A DNA stretch of 34,378 nucleotides from assembly GCA_902798705.1 (NCBI GenBank), contig CADBXS010000083.1, forward strand, positions 746-35,123. Reading direction: 5' to 3'. How positions within the stretch are numbered: position 1 is the stretch's first letter; every line of letters begins with the position of its first letter. The notes beneath the pieces are model-generated. The model saw nothing but the letters and a program-made list of their open reading frames with translations, was not told the origin of the DNA and did not search any database. The DNA is from an uncultured Bacteroidales bacterium. Its GTDB lineage: Bacteria > Bacteroidota > Bacteroidia > Bacteroidales > Bacteroidaceae. A program made the translations under genes and the position numbers. Positions 14,724-22,291 of this stretch are shown one piece after another.

Positions 14724-16208
14724 ATGAAAAGACTCACATATATCTTCGTCTGCATGATGGCGTTGGGAGCACTTCTCTTCAGCTGTTCCGAAGAAGAGCA
14801 GTTCACTTCCAGCACCAACGCACGACTCTGCTTCGAATCCGACACCGTCCGTTTCGACACGGTTTTCACCACCATCGGCAGTTCCACCAAGCGATTTAAG
14901 GTTTTCAACCGCAACAAGGACGGACTCCGCATCAGTTCCATTCGCCTTGCAAGCGGTGGGGCAAGCGGTTTTCGCATCAACGTCGATGGGCATAGCGGTA
15001 CGACGCTTTCCGACATCGAGATTCTGAAGGAAGACAGCCTTTTCATCTTTGCGGACATCATCGGGAAGCCCAAGAACGATGACTCCCCCATCCTGGTTCG
15101 CGACTCTCTCATCTTCCGCTTGGAAAGCGGCATCCAGCAACAAATCATCTTGGAGGCTTTGGGACAGGACGTCATCATCCTGAAGGCACAGACCATCACG
15201 TCCGACACGAAGCTTTCACCTGCACGTCCCTACCTCATTTACGACAGCCTCATCGTGGCACCAGATGTTACCCTCACCATTCCCGAGGGAACCACTCTCT
15301 GCTTCCATCAGAAGGCATACTTGGGCGTGCATGGAAAAATCATTTGCAACGGTTCCCTGGAGCAGCAAATCACTTTCCGTGGCGACCGCACCGATAAGAT
15401 TTTCCCTTATCTGCCCTACGACCGCATGGATGCTCAGTGGGGAGGTATCACACTCTATAGCACCAGCGGCGACAACTACTTCAACTACGTCGATATTCAT
15501 GGCGGCAACTGGGGCATCGACTGTCCTGAGTCGGAATTTATCGGTACCAAGTTCAGCATCGAGAATTCCATCATTCACAACGTGAAAGGCTACGGACTCC
15601 GCGAGATGTACGTGGCAGGAAGTGTCATCAACAGCCAAATCACCAATGCAGGAAAGGACTGTGTCCGACTTGTGGGAGGATATCTGGATTTCATCCACTG
15701 CACCATCGCACAGCTCTACCCATGGAACGGCGAGCATGGCACCGCGCTCAACTTCACCAACTTCCAGGACAGCATTATCTACCCGCTCGAGCACGCCTAC
15801 TTCTACAACTGCATCATCACGGGTAGCAGCAAGGACGAAATCGTCGGAAGTCAAATAGAGAATGCCGACGCTGCCTTCAACGCCAAATTCCTGAATAGCC
15901 TTATCAACATCAAGATGACAGGCGAGGAAAGCGAGGCCATCCAGCAGATGTTTGCCTCTTCCGTCAATGAAGTGGCTCCTTTCAACGAGAAAAACTCCAC
16001 GGCAAAGGACGACGATGTGGTGTGGGGAAAGAAGAATTTCAAAGAAGCAAACACCGACATCTATTTCTACGATTTCCAACTCGACACCCTGTCGCAAGCA
16101 CGAGGTATCGGCAACGGCGAATACGTCAACTACGCACCTACGGACCTCTTGGGCAGGCAGCGTCCTACCAGCAAGCCCGATGCCGGCTGCTATCAGTATG
16201 CAGAATAA
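14724..16208 (+). CDS. Right-handed parallel beta-helix lipoprotein
   Basis: The protein has 494 residues. MKRLTYIFVCMMALGALLFS is followed by Cys21-SEEE, a lipoprotein signal. An N-terminal beta-sandwich-like region (about 30-165, DTVFTTIGSSTKRFKVFNRN) precedes a parallel beta-helix (about 170-430). The helix shows successive short coils such as LIVAPDVTLTIPEGTTLCFH, GKIICNGSLEQQITFRG, NYVDIHGGNWGID and FSIENSIIHNVKGYG. The C-terminus YAPTDLLGRQRPTSKPDAGC is a typical closing segment of these Bacteroidota proteins. Similar proteins may bind or cleave polysaccharides, but no lyase catalytic residues can be assigned by eye. It is separated from the susCD locus by a terminator, and I see no convincing promoter of its own. 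Confidence 0.8.
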   Translation: MKRLTYIFVCMMALGALLFSCSEEEQFTSSTNARLCFESDTVRFDTVFTTIGSSTKRFKVFNRNKDGLRISSIRLASGGASGFRINVDGHSGTTLSDIEILKEDSLFIFADIIGKPKNDDSPILVRDSLIFRLESGIQQQIILEALGQDVIILKAQTITSDTKLSPARPYLIYDSLIVAPDVTLTIPEGTTLCFHQKAYLGVHGKIICNGSLEQQITFRGDRTDKIFPYLPYDRMDAQWGGITLYSTSGDNYFNYVDIHGGNWGIDCPESEFIGTKFSIENSIIHNVKGYGLREMYVAGSVINSQITNAGKDCVRLVGGYLDFIHCTIAQLYPWNGEHGTALNFTNFQDSIIYPLEHAYFYNCIITGSSKDEIVGSQIENADAAFNAKFLNSLINIKMTGEESEAIQQMFASSVNEVAPFNEKNSTAKDDDVVWGKKNFKEANTDIYFYDFQLDTLSQARGIGNGEYVNYAPTDLLGRQRPTSKPDAGCYQYAE

Positions 16209-16243
16209 ACAGAACACAGATAAAAGCAGAATACAGATAAAAT

Positions 16244-16275
16244 GAAAAAGCATCCACGTCAATGGATGCTTTTTC
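16244..16275. terminator. Bidirectional rho-independent terminator between convergent genes
   Basis: GAAAAAGCATCCA (16244-16256) and TGGATGCTTTTTC (16263-16275) form a perfect 13-bp stem with a 6-nt loop, with A-run and T-run at its base. It can serve both the beta-helix gene (ends 16208) and oadB (ends 16312, minus strand). Confidence 0.92.
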
Positions 16276-16311
16276 TGTTTTATATTATTGTGTGGATGTT
16301 CTTTTCGTCTC

Positions 16312-17547
16312 CTACGACAAGAACTTAATCAGCACACCTGCTGCAACGGCCGAACCGATAACACCCGAGATGTTAGACGACATGCAATAGTTGAGCACAT
16401 GGTTCTTAGGGTCGTACTTCGTAGCGATTTCGTTGCACACGCGGCTTGCCATTGGCACTGCCGAAAGACCTGTTGCACCGATGAGCGGATTGATTTTCTT
16501 CTTCACGAAGAGGTTCATAATCTTCACCATGCTGATACCAGCGGTAATCGACAGGGCAAATGCCAAGAAACCACCGATGATGATGCCAATCGTTGTCCAG
16601 TTGAGGAATGCCTGAGCGGTCATTGTTGCGCCCACACAGAGTCCGAGGAACACCGTTGCCGTGTTCATGATGGAGTTCGAAATTGTGTCGAACAAGCGGC
16701 TCGTGTCCGAACCAATCTCCTTCAACAAGTTACCGAACATCAGCATACCAATCAGACTCACAGCCGTTGGCACGAAGATAGCCACAATCGTTGTTACGGC
16801 GATTGGGAAGATAATCTTGATGACACGCATGTTCTTGATTTCGTTCTTTGCAGGGAACTTCTTGTCCTGGTCCTTCATGTTGATCATCAGTTCCTTCTTC
16901 GAGCAGGTGAGCTTCACCACCAATGGAATGATGACAGGCACCAGTGCCATGTAGCTATACGCAGCGATGGCGATAGGACCCAGCAGATGAGGAGCCAGCT
17001 TGATAGTCGTGAAGATGGCAGTAGGACCATCAGCACCACCGATGATACCGAGGCTGGCAGCTTCCTTCAGCGTGAAGCCCATCAGTACAGCACAAATCAA
17101 TACGAGGAAAATACCGAACTGAGCTGCAGCACCAAAAATGGCCAAACGCAAGTTACGGAGCATAGGACCGAAGTCGGTCAGCGCACCTACACCCATGAAG
17201 ATAACAGGTGGCAGGAATCCCGTCTTGATGAGCATGTAGTAGAGGAAATTCATCAGTCCCAGGTCGTGAGCGATGGCAGGCAACGACATTTCCCAAATGT
17301 TGTAGGCCACTCCGTCCTTCACGATGGTTCCATCCTCAGCTGCTTGCAGCACTCCCATGTCGCCACCAGGGAAGTTGGCGATGAGCACACCGAAACCAAT
17401 CGGGATGAGCAGAAGCGGCTCGTAATGCTTCACAATGCCCAAATACAGCAGCAAGAAGGCAATGAGATACATCACGATGAACGACGGGTCAGCAATGATG
17501 TTGCTGAGCGCCGTCATTTCATATAGTTTCTGAAATATTTCTACCAT
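16312..17547 (-). CDS. oadB: Sodium-translocating decarboxylase beta subunit (OadB)
   Basis: The beta subunit is the membrane part of oxaloacetate/methylmalonyl-CoA-type decarboxylases: it decarboxylates carboxybiotin and exports sodium ions across the inner membrane. The protein has 411 residues, the usual length, and is mostly transmembrane. The conserved IGGADGPTAIF segment with its ion-site Asp is present, as are AAQFGIFLVL, GATGLSAVPMASRV and the C-terminal YCMSSNISGVIGSAVAAGVL stretch. The start at 17547 (MVEIFQKLYEMTALSNI) fits the family. It is the last gene of oadG-oadA-oadB and ends at a bidirectional terminator. The gap to oadA (85 nt) holds AAGTTTTT and TTAAAC repeats. Confidence 0.95.
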   Translation of the reverse strand: MVEIFQKLYEMTALSNIIADPSFIVMYLIAFLLLYLGIVKHYEPLLLIPIGFGVLIANFPGGDMGVLQAAEDGTIVKDGVAYNIWEMSLPAIAHDLGLMNFLYYMLIKTGFLPPVIFMGVGALTDFGPMLRNLRLAIFGAAAQFGIFLVLICAVLMGFTLKEAASLGIIGGADGPTAIFTTIKLAPHLLGPIAIAAYSYMALVPVIIPLVVKLTCSKKELMINMKDQDKKFPAKNEIKNMRVIKIIFPIAVTTIVAIFVPTAVSLIGMLMFGNLLKEIGSDTSRLFDTISNSIMNTATVFLGLCVGATMTAQAFLNWTTIGIIIGGFLAFALSITAGISMVKIMNLFVKKKINPLIGATGLSAVPMASRVCNEIATKYDPKNHVLNYCMSSNISGVIGSAVAAGVLIKFLS

Positions 17548-17550
17548 TAT

Positions 17551-17629
17551 TCTAAGTTTTTGAGTTTTTAAGTTTTTAAGTTTTCGCGGAGAAGTGTAAC
17601 TTCGTTAAACTTTAAACTTTAAACTTTTT
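17551..17629. repeat. AAGTTTTT run and TTAAAC-type repeat (copy 3) between oadA and oadB
   Basis: Positions 17553-17584 hold four AAGTTTTT/GAGTTTTT units. From 17598 AACTTCGTTAAAC is followed by two TTTAAAC units, matching the elements at 2359 and 4132. It lies inside an operon, so it would be part of the transcript. Confidence 0.7.
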
Positions 17630-17632
17630 ATA

Positions 17633-18358
17633 TTATCCAATTTTCATGATGACATCGTCCTCTTCCACCGAGTCGCCCGAATTCACGAGGATGGCAGTGA
17701 TGACACCGTCTCGGTCGGCCTTGATGGCATTGTACGTCTTCATGGCCTCGATGTATCCCACTACGTCGCCTTCCTTCACGGCATCGCCCACATTCTTAGG
17801 CTGCTCGTTGGTGTCCTTCACACGGTAGAACTTACCTTCAAGTGGAGCTACCAAGTCAGCACCTTCGCCAGCAGCTGGAGCCACAGCAGCGAGAGCGGCA
17901 GCAGGAGCAGAAGCAGGTACTTCACCACCGTATGCAATGTCCACCTTGTAGTTCTGTCCGTTCACATTCACAGTGATGCTCTTTGGCAGTTCGGCAGGAG
18001 CAGCACCCGCAGCAGGAGCGTTCTTCGCAGCCTTGCGCTTAGCCAGGTCTGCCTCGAAATCAGCCTTTGCCTTACCGCTCTTGTATGCCTCATACTGTGT
18101 TGGGTGCATTGAGTACTCGAAGAGTTCCTCATCGTCCTCACCGAGCTCCCAGCCCTTCTCCTGCATCTTCTTGCGATACTCGTCGAGGTCGTCAGGATAG
18201 TTCTCCTGAGGGTCGGTGTCGAGGAACTGACGACCTTCAGCCTTTGCCATCTCCACAAGTTCAGGAGCCACAGGTCCAGGCAGGCGACCAGCCTTGCCGA
18301 GAATCATGTCCCAAATGGTGTCGGCAATCATCGACCAGCGCTCCTTGCCCTTCTCCAT
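17633..18358 (-). CDS. Decarboxylase alpha subunit C-terminal part with biotin carrier domain (gene disrupted)
   Basis: This is the 3' part of the oadA/pyruvate-carboxylase-B gene, in a frame shifted from its 5' part. Homology resumes at VIQMEKGKERWSMIADTIWD and continues through LGKAGRLPG, DDEELFEYSMHPTQYEAYKS, and an Ala/Pro-rich linker (APAAGAAPAELP and VPASAPAAALAAVAPAAG). It ends in a biotinyl domain with the biotin-acceptor Lys in VGYIEAMKT, stopping at MKIG. Fused carrier domains of this kind take carboxyl groups to OadB. The first in-frame ATG with homology is at 18358; a longer open frame begins at 18412 but overlaps the 5' part. Without the 5' part it could supply only a carrier domain. 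Confidence 0.88.
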   Translation of the reverse strand: MEKGKERWSMIADTIWDMILGKAGRLPGPVAPELVEMAKAEGRQFLDTDPQENYPDDLDEYRKKMQEKGWELGEDDEELFEYSMHPTQYEAYKSGKAKADFEADLAKRKAAKNAPAAGAAPAELPKSITVNVNGQNYKVDIAYGGEVPASAPAAALAAVAPAAGEGADLVAPLEGKFYRVKDTNEQPKNVGDAVKEGDVVGYIEAMKTYNAIKADRDGVITAILVNSGDSVEEDDVIMKIG

Positions 18359-19394
18359 CTGGATGACAGAGCTTAATGAGCAACTCGTCGGTCGAGAGTT
18401 CCTTCTCTCCATGCTTCACCTTCCACTTGTTCAGCGAAGCGAGGTTCTCCTCCAAGTCAGTCATCAGCGAACCCATCATGCCGCCTGGCAGACCAGGTTT
18501 AACGAGCAGCGCGTTGTTGATGCGGTTGAGTTCTGGACAATAATATCCGAGGAAGTCGTCCATCATTTCCTGAATCTGAGAACGTACCTCCATGTATGCT
18601 TCCATGTTGATTTCCTTCACCTTGAAGCCAGCGTCCTTCAGCATCTCCTGCACGGCGATGATGTCAGCGTGTCCCGTACCCCATGCTAATGGAGCCACAG
18701 CCGTATCCACGTAGTCGCAACCGTTCTTGCACACTTCCAAGATACTTGCCATGTTGAAGCCAGGGCCTGAGTGAGAGTGGTACTGCACCACGATGTCCTT
18801 CTTATATGCCTTGATGCCAGCCACAATCTTACCGAGAGAATCTGGGCGACCAATACCAGCCATATCCTTGAGACAGATTTCGTCGGCACCCGCATCGATG
18901 AGTTCCTTTGCCAAGTCCACATAGTATTTCACCGTGTGGATAGGAGAATGCGTCATACAGAGCGATGCCTGAGCAATCATGCCCGCAGCCTTCGCATAGT
19001 GGATGGAAGGAATAATATTGCGCGTGTCGTTCAGACCGCAGAAAATACGGGTGATATCCGTGCCCTGCGCCTTCTTCACCTTGTAGAAGAGTTGACGCAA
19101 GTCCTTTGGACATGGACTCATGCGCAGTGCATTCAGCGCACGGTCCAGCATGTGCGTCTGGATGCCAGCCTCATGGAAAGGCTTTGTCCATTCGCGCACC
19201 GACCTGTTCGGATTCTCACCATAGAGAAGGTTCACCTGTTCAAAACCACCGCCGTTCGTTTCCACGCGGTCGAAGCAGCCCATTTTGATAATTGCAGGAG
19301 CCACCTTCACCAGCTGATCTACGCGAGGCTGGTACTTGCCAGCACTCTGCCACATGTCGCGGAAGACCAGACTAAACTTTACTTCTTTTGCCAT
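18261..19394 (-). CDS. oadA: Oxaloacetate decarboxylase / pyruvate carboxylase-B alpha subunit, carboxyltransferase part (gene disrupted)
   Basis: The carboxyltransferase moves CO2 between a 2-oxoacid and biotin. The start MAKEVKFSLVFRDMWQSAGK is typical of the Bacteroidota enzyme. The HMGL-like TIM barrel is intact: FDRVETNGGGFEQVN, the metal-site VQYHSHSGPGFNMAS with two His residues, the LKDMAGIGRP segment with the active-site Lys and Asp, and LPGGMMGSLMTDLEENL. Homology ends at DELLIKL near 18370; after that the frame reads unrelated residues to 18261. The next about 30 family residues (normally a DEVAYVWPRVGYPPLVTP-like stretch) are absent from both frames. The whole span is 587 codons, consistent with a loss of roughly 95 nt that also shifts the frame. 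Confidence 0.9.
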   Translation of the reverse strand: MAKEVKFSLVFRDMWQSAGKYQPRVDQLVKVAPAIIKMGCFDRVETNGGGFEQVNLLYGENPNRSVREWTKPFHEAGIQTHMLDRALNALRMSPCPKDLRQLFYKVKKAQGTDITRIFCGLNDTRNIIPSIHYAKAAGMIAQASLCMTHSPIHTVKYYVDLAKELIDAGADEICLKDMAGIGRPDSLGKIVAGIKAYKKDIVVQYHSHSGPGFNMASILEVCKNGCDYVDTAVAPLAWGTGHADIIAVQEMLKDAGFKVKEINMEAYMEVRSQIQEMMDDFLGYYCPELNRINNALLVKPGLPGGMMGSLMTDLEENLASLNKWKVKHGEKELSTDELLIKLCHPDGEGQGALVDDCRHHLGHDSRQGWSPAWTCGS

Positions 19395-19463
19395 CTTATT
19401 TTGATATATGAGATTATTTTATTTCTGGTTTGTTCAAATAAAAGGATAGTGGTGTCGTATCTC

Positions 19464-19733
19464 TTACACCTTCTCAATCTTCTTGACTTGTCCCTTGCCA
19501 CCTGTCAACTGGCTCACCGCAGCGGCGATGATGGCCTTTGTCTGTGCGTCCACTACCGAGACGCCACCGCCCATCGCAGCCACCTTCTTCTGGGGAACCT
19601 GCTCTGCTGGCGCAAACTTGTTCACGAGCGCTATCAGGCCCTTGCCCAAGAAAATGACAATCAGCAGAATCATAAACACGGTCAGCATACCGACAACCAA
19701 GAGTTGGAGGGCATCACCCATAACATTTTCCAT
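19464..19733 (-). CDS. oadG: Sodium-pump decarboxylase gamma subunit (OadG family)
   Basis: A small protein of 89 residues with one N-terminal membrane helix (about 9-33, ALQLLVVGMLTVFMILLIVI), a short cytoplasmic Pro/Lys region and the AAAVSQLTGGKGQVKKIEKV tail. OadG anchors the alpha subunit to OadB and assists assembly. It is the first gene of the oadG-oadA-oadB set, 69 nt before oadA. The likely promoter -7 box lies at 19837-19844 on the minus strand. Confidence 0.88.
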   Translation of the reverse strand: MENVMGDALQLLVVGMLTVFMILLIVIFLGKGLIALVNKFAPAEQVPQKKVAAMGGGVSVVDAQTKAIIAAAVSQLTGGKGQVKKIEKV

Positions 19734-19803
19734 AAAGCTAATGTAGTTATATGTTCATTAATGATTTGGTAAAAACATTCTTTTTACGTCACACGTCCCT
19801 TCC

Positions 19804-19822
19804 ATGCCCCACATTGGTGCAT
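19804..19822. promoter_or_regulatory. Inverted repeat at the start of the oad transcript (possible operator)
   Basis: ATGCCCCA-cat-TGGTGCAT is an 8-bp inverted repeat with one mismatched pair. It starts about 10 nt downstream of the predicted start of the oadG transcript, a position where a repressor could act. No regulator gene is nearby. Confidence 0.35.
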
Positions 19823-19836
19823 GAAAAAAATTCTTG

Positions 19837-19844
19837 CAAATGTA
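19837..19844 (-). promoter_or_regulatory. Candidate -7 box of the oadG-oadA-oadB promoter
   Basis: CAAATGTA on the plus strand is TACATTTG on the minus strand, matching TAnnTTTG. The -33 position shows a T-run, not TTTG. The predicted leader is about 95 nt. Confidence 0.5.
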
Positions 19845-19956
19845 CTCAAAAATCAGAACATGATAAAACTTTTCACTTACTTTTAATGTTTTTTATTCTT
19901 TCGCACAAAAAAGCAACGGGAAAAGCAATCGGAAACACTCCGTTCCATCAACAGTG

Positions 19957-20070
19957 GAAACTCACTCAAACGCAATTGAGGATTCACGCTGAAAACGATG
20001 GGGACTCACTCTAACTATATTGGGGATTTACGCCTTCAACGATGGGGACTAAACCAAGTTCGTCCCCAAT
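19957..20070. repeat. 22-bp tandem array B, five copies ending in an inverted copy
   Basis: Copies begin at 19957, 19979, 20001, 20023 and 20045, an exact 22-bp period. They open with GGGA(C/T)T(C/T)AC in the later copies, with one or two changes in the first two. The last copy is followed by GTCCCCAAT (20062-20070), and TGGGGAC (20044-20049 plus neighbours) pairs with GTCCCCA as a 7-bp stem. It is the same repeat as array A at 3216. It lies in the 567-nt divergent gap between oadG and moxR and has no coding potential. Confidence 0.85.
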
Positions 20071-20082
20071 AAAAATACAGAC

Positions 20083-20145
20083 AAACCGCAGAGAACATGG
20101 ATTCCGACAGAAATCATGCCGTTCTATCCGCTGAATCCACGGTTT
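20083..20145. repeat. Composite inverted repeat upstream of moxR
   Basis: AAACCG (20083-20088) and TGGATTC (20098-20104) are mirrored by GAATCCA (20133-20139) and CGGTTT (20140-20145). The arms could fold into a long imperfect hairpin. It lies just after array B and about 90 nt before the moxR promoter. Confidence 0.45.
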
Positions 20146-20234
20146 GGGAATACCGAGCCATCACCGTTTGCGTTAAATGTTCTTAAATATTTATTTTCAA
20201 CAATACTTTTTAGATTTAATTAGATATTGCAAGC

Positions 20235-20265
20235 TGTGTTTTTACACGCGAAAGTGTTAATTTTG
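20235..20265 (+). promoter_or_regulatory. Promoter of the moxR-bat operon
   Basis: The -7 box TAATTTTG at 20258-20265 matches the consensus. At the -33 distance (19-nt spacer) there is TGTG (20235-20238), one base from TTTG. The ATG of moxR is about 30 nt downstream of the expected start site. Confidence 0.6.
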
Positions 20266-20300
20266 CACCCGAAAAAAATAAAAGCACAAAAAAATATACT

Positions 20301-21296
20301 ATGGCAGAAGCTATTGACATTCGTGAACTCAACGAACGTATAGAAAGAGAAAGTTCTTTCGTAACCAATCTGGTAACGGGTATGAACCAGGCCATCATCG
20401 GACAGAAGCACCTGGTGGAATCACTCCTCATCGGTCTGCTCTCCGACGGACACGTGCTGCTGGAAGGTGTGCCAGGTTTGGCCAAGACAAAGGCCATCAA
20501 GACCTTGGCAGCACTCATCGACGCGAAGTTCAGCCGCATCCAGTTCACTCCCGACCTTCTCCCTGCCGATGTAATCGGTACGATGATTTACAATCAGAAG
20601 GAAAGCCGATTCGAGGCAAAGCAGGGACCTATCTTCGCCAACTTCGTATTGGCAGATGAAATCAACCGTGCGCCAGCCAAGGTGCAGAGCGCACTGCTGG
20701 AAGCCATGCAGGAACGTCAGGTGACACTCTCCACAACCACTTACCAGCTCCCTGCCCCATTCCTCGTACTGGCCACGCAGAACCCTATTGAGCAGGAAGG
20801 TACGTACCCACTGCCTGAGGCACAGGTGGACCGCTTCATGCTGAAGGTAGTCATCGACTATCCAAAGCTGGAGGAGGAGAAGAAAATCATCCGTCAGAAC
20901 ATCGCTGCGGAAAAGACAGTGATTCGTCCTATCATGGGCACGAACGAGATTGAGTCGGCCCGCAAGGTGGTGAGCCAGGTGTATCTCGACGAGAAGATTG
21001 AGCAGTACATCGCTGACATCGTCTTTGCAACTCGCTACCCAGACAAGTACGGACTGAAGGACTTGACGGGACTCATCAACTTCGGTGCATCGCCTCGTGC
21101 TTCCATCAACCTGGCTCTGGCTGCTCGCGCCTTTGCCTTCATCAAGCACCGTGGCTACGTGATTCCAGAGGATATCCGCGCCGTGGCTCACGACGTGCTC
21201 CGCCACCGCATCGGTCTGACCTACGAGGCTGAAGCCACGAATGTGACGCAGGAGGAAATCATCAGCAAGATTATCAATAAGGTGGAAGTACCATAA
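20301..21296 (+). CDS. MoxR-family AAA+ ATPase
   Basis: MoxR ATPases act as chaperones for partner proteins with von Willebrand A domains, several of which follow in this operon. The protein has 331 residues and is intact. It has Walker A GVPGLAKT (56-63), Walker B VLADEINR, the sensor-1 region LATQNPIEQEGTYPLPEAQ, and the AAA lid FGASPRASINLALAARAFA. It is the first gene of the set moxR, DUF58, BatD-like, batA to batE. Array B and a composite inverted repeat lie upstream of its promoter. Confidence 0.95.
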   Translation: MAEAIDIRELNERIERESSFVTNLVTGMNQAIIGQKHLVESLLIGLLSDGHVLLEGVPGLAKTKAIKTLAALIDAKFSRIQFTPDLLPADVIGTMIYNQKESRFEAKQGPIFANFVLADEINRAPAKVQSALLEAMQERQVTLSTTTYQLPAPFLVLATQNPIEQEGTYPLPEAQVDRFMLKVVIDYPKLEEEKKIIRQNIAAEKTVIRPIMGTNEIESARKVVSQVYLDEKIEQYIADIVFATRYPDKYGLKDLTGLINFGASPRASINLALAARAFAFIKHRGYVIPEDIRAVAHDVLRHRIGLTYEAEATNVTQEEIISKIINKVEVP

Positions 21297-21361
21297 GTGC
21301 AAGACACTAAAGTGCCTTGGACAGTATTAATTGCCTTAAACAATAAAAACGGAAACGAGGA

Positions 21362-22237
21362 ATGATGGACACTGAAGAACTGCTGAAACGCGTGAGGCGC
21401 ATCGAAATCAAGACTCGTGGTCTCTCGAGCAACATCTTTGCCGGCGAATACCATTCGGCATTCAAGGGCAGGGGTATGGCGTTCAGCGAGGTGCGCGAAT
21501 ACCAGTACGGCGACGACGTGCGCGACATAGACTGGAACGTGACAGCTCGACTGGACAAGCCCTACGTGAAGGTGTTTGAGGAAGAGCGCGAGCTGACAGT
21601 CATCCTCATGGTCGATGTGTCGGGCAGTCTGGACTTCGGTACTTCGCAGCAGACGAAGCGCGAGATGGCGACAGAGATTGCTGCCACACTTGCCTTCTCT
21701 GCCATCCAGAACAACGATAAGATTGGTGTGATTTTCTTCTCGGACAAGATTGAGAAGTTCATCCCTCCGAAGAAAGGACGCAAGCACATCCTCTTCATCA
21801 TCCGCGAGCTGCTCACCTTCCAACCCGAAAGTACACGTACGAACATCGGCAACGCTGTGGAATTCATGACAAATGCCATCAAGAAGCGGTGCACGGTGTT
21901 CCTGCTGAGCGACTTCTTCGACCCGAAGGACTATTCGCAGCAACTCATCATCGCTAACAGGAAGCACGATGTTTGTGCCCTGCAAATCTACGACCAACGT
22001 ATGCAGGAAATCCCCGACGTGGGACTGATGAAGGTGCGCGACACGGAAACTGGAAACGAGATGTATATCGACACGTCGTCGAAAGCTGTGCGTACGGCTC
22101 ATCACGAATGGTGGATTCAGAACCAGGCAAGACTGAACGAAGTGCTCACTCACTCGAACATCGACTGCACGCACCTGCGCACTGATGAGGACTACGTGAA
22201 GGGGCTGATGGGACTGTTCAAACGAAGAGGAAAATAA
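21362..22237 (+). CDS. DUF58 protein of the Bat operon
   Basis: The protein has 291 residues and matches the DUF58 family usually encoded next to MoxR. The signature REYQYGDDVRDIDWNVTAR (DIDWN at 55-59) is followed by a von Willebrand A-like core with a metal-ion-dependent adhesion site, D85-V-S-G-S89. No signal peptide or membrane helix is seen, so it should be cytoplasmic, where it can contact MoxR. Two consecutive ATG codons (21362 and 21365) are possible starts. A REP-like palindrome lies between it and the next gene. Confidence 0.93.
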   Translation: MMDTEELLKRVRRIEIKTRGLSSNIFAGEYHSAFKGRGMAFSEVREYQYGDDVRDIDWNVTARLDKPYVKVFEEERELTVILMVDVSGSLDFGTSQQTKREMATEIAATLAFSAIQNNDKIGVIFFSDKIEKFIPPKKGRKHILFIIRELLTFQPESTRTNIGNAVEFMTNAIKKRCTVFLLSDFFDPKDYSQQLIIANRKHDVCALQIYDQRMQEIPDVGLMKVRDTETGNEMYIDTSSKAVRTAHHEWWIQNQARLNEVLTHSNIDCTHLRTDEDYVKGLMGLFKRRGK

Positions 22238-22275
22238 GGCCTCACCCCCTGCCCTTCTCCAAGGAGAGGGGAGAA
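22238..22275. repeat. REP-like palindrome between the DUF58 gene and the next gene
   Basis: CTCACCCCCTGCCCTTCTCC-AAGGAGAGGGGAG belongs to the family at 144 and 1344 (C-rich arm then G-rich arm, same order on the transcribed strand). It starts directly after the stop codon and ends 16 nt before the next ATG, so it is an intercistronic hairpin. Confidence 0.8.
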
Positions 22276-22291
22276 AAATGAAGAATAACGA

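Noticed and set aside
16288-17526. A 412-codon open frame on the plus strand opposite oadB
   Set aside because: The His/Arg/Glu-rich composition is that of an antisense shadow. OadB on the other strand has all family motifs.
18771-19772. Plus-strand frame of 333 codons opposite oadA and oadG
   Set aside because: It covers two clear minus-strand genes and their intergenic gap and has no domain.
19751-20014. An 87-codon open frame in the oadG-moxR gap
   Set aside because: It runs through array B, has no similarity I recognise and no ribosome site, and the 22-bp period is not compatible with conserved coding.
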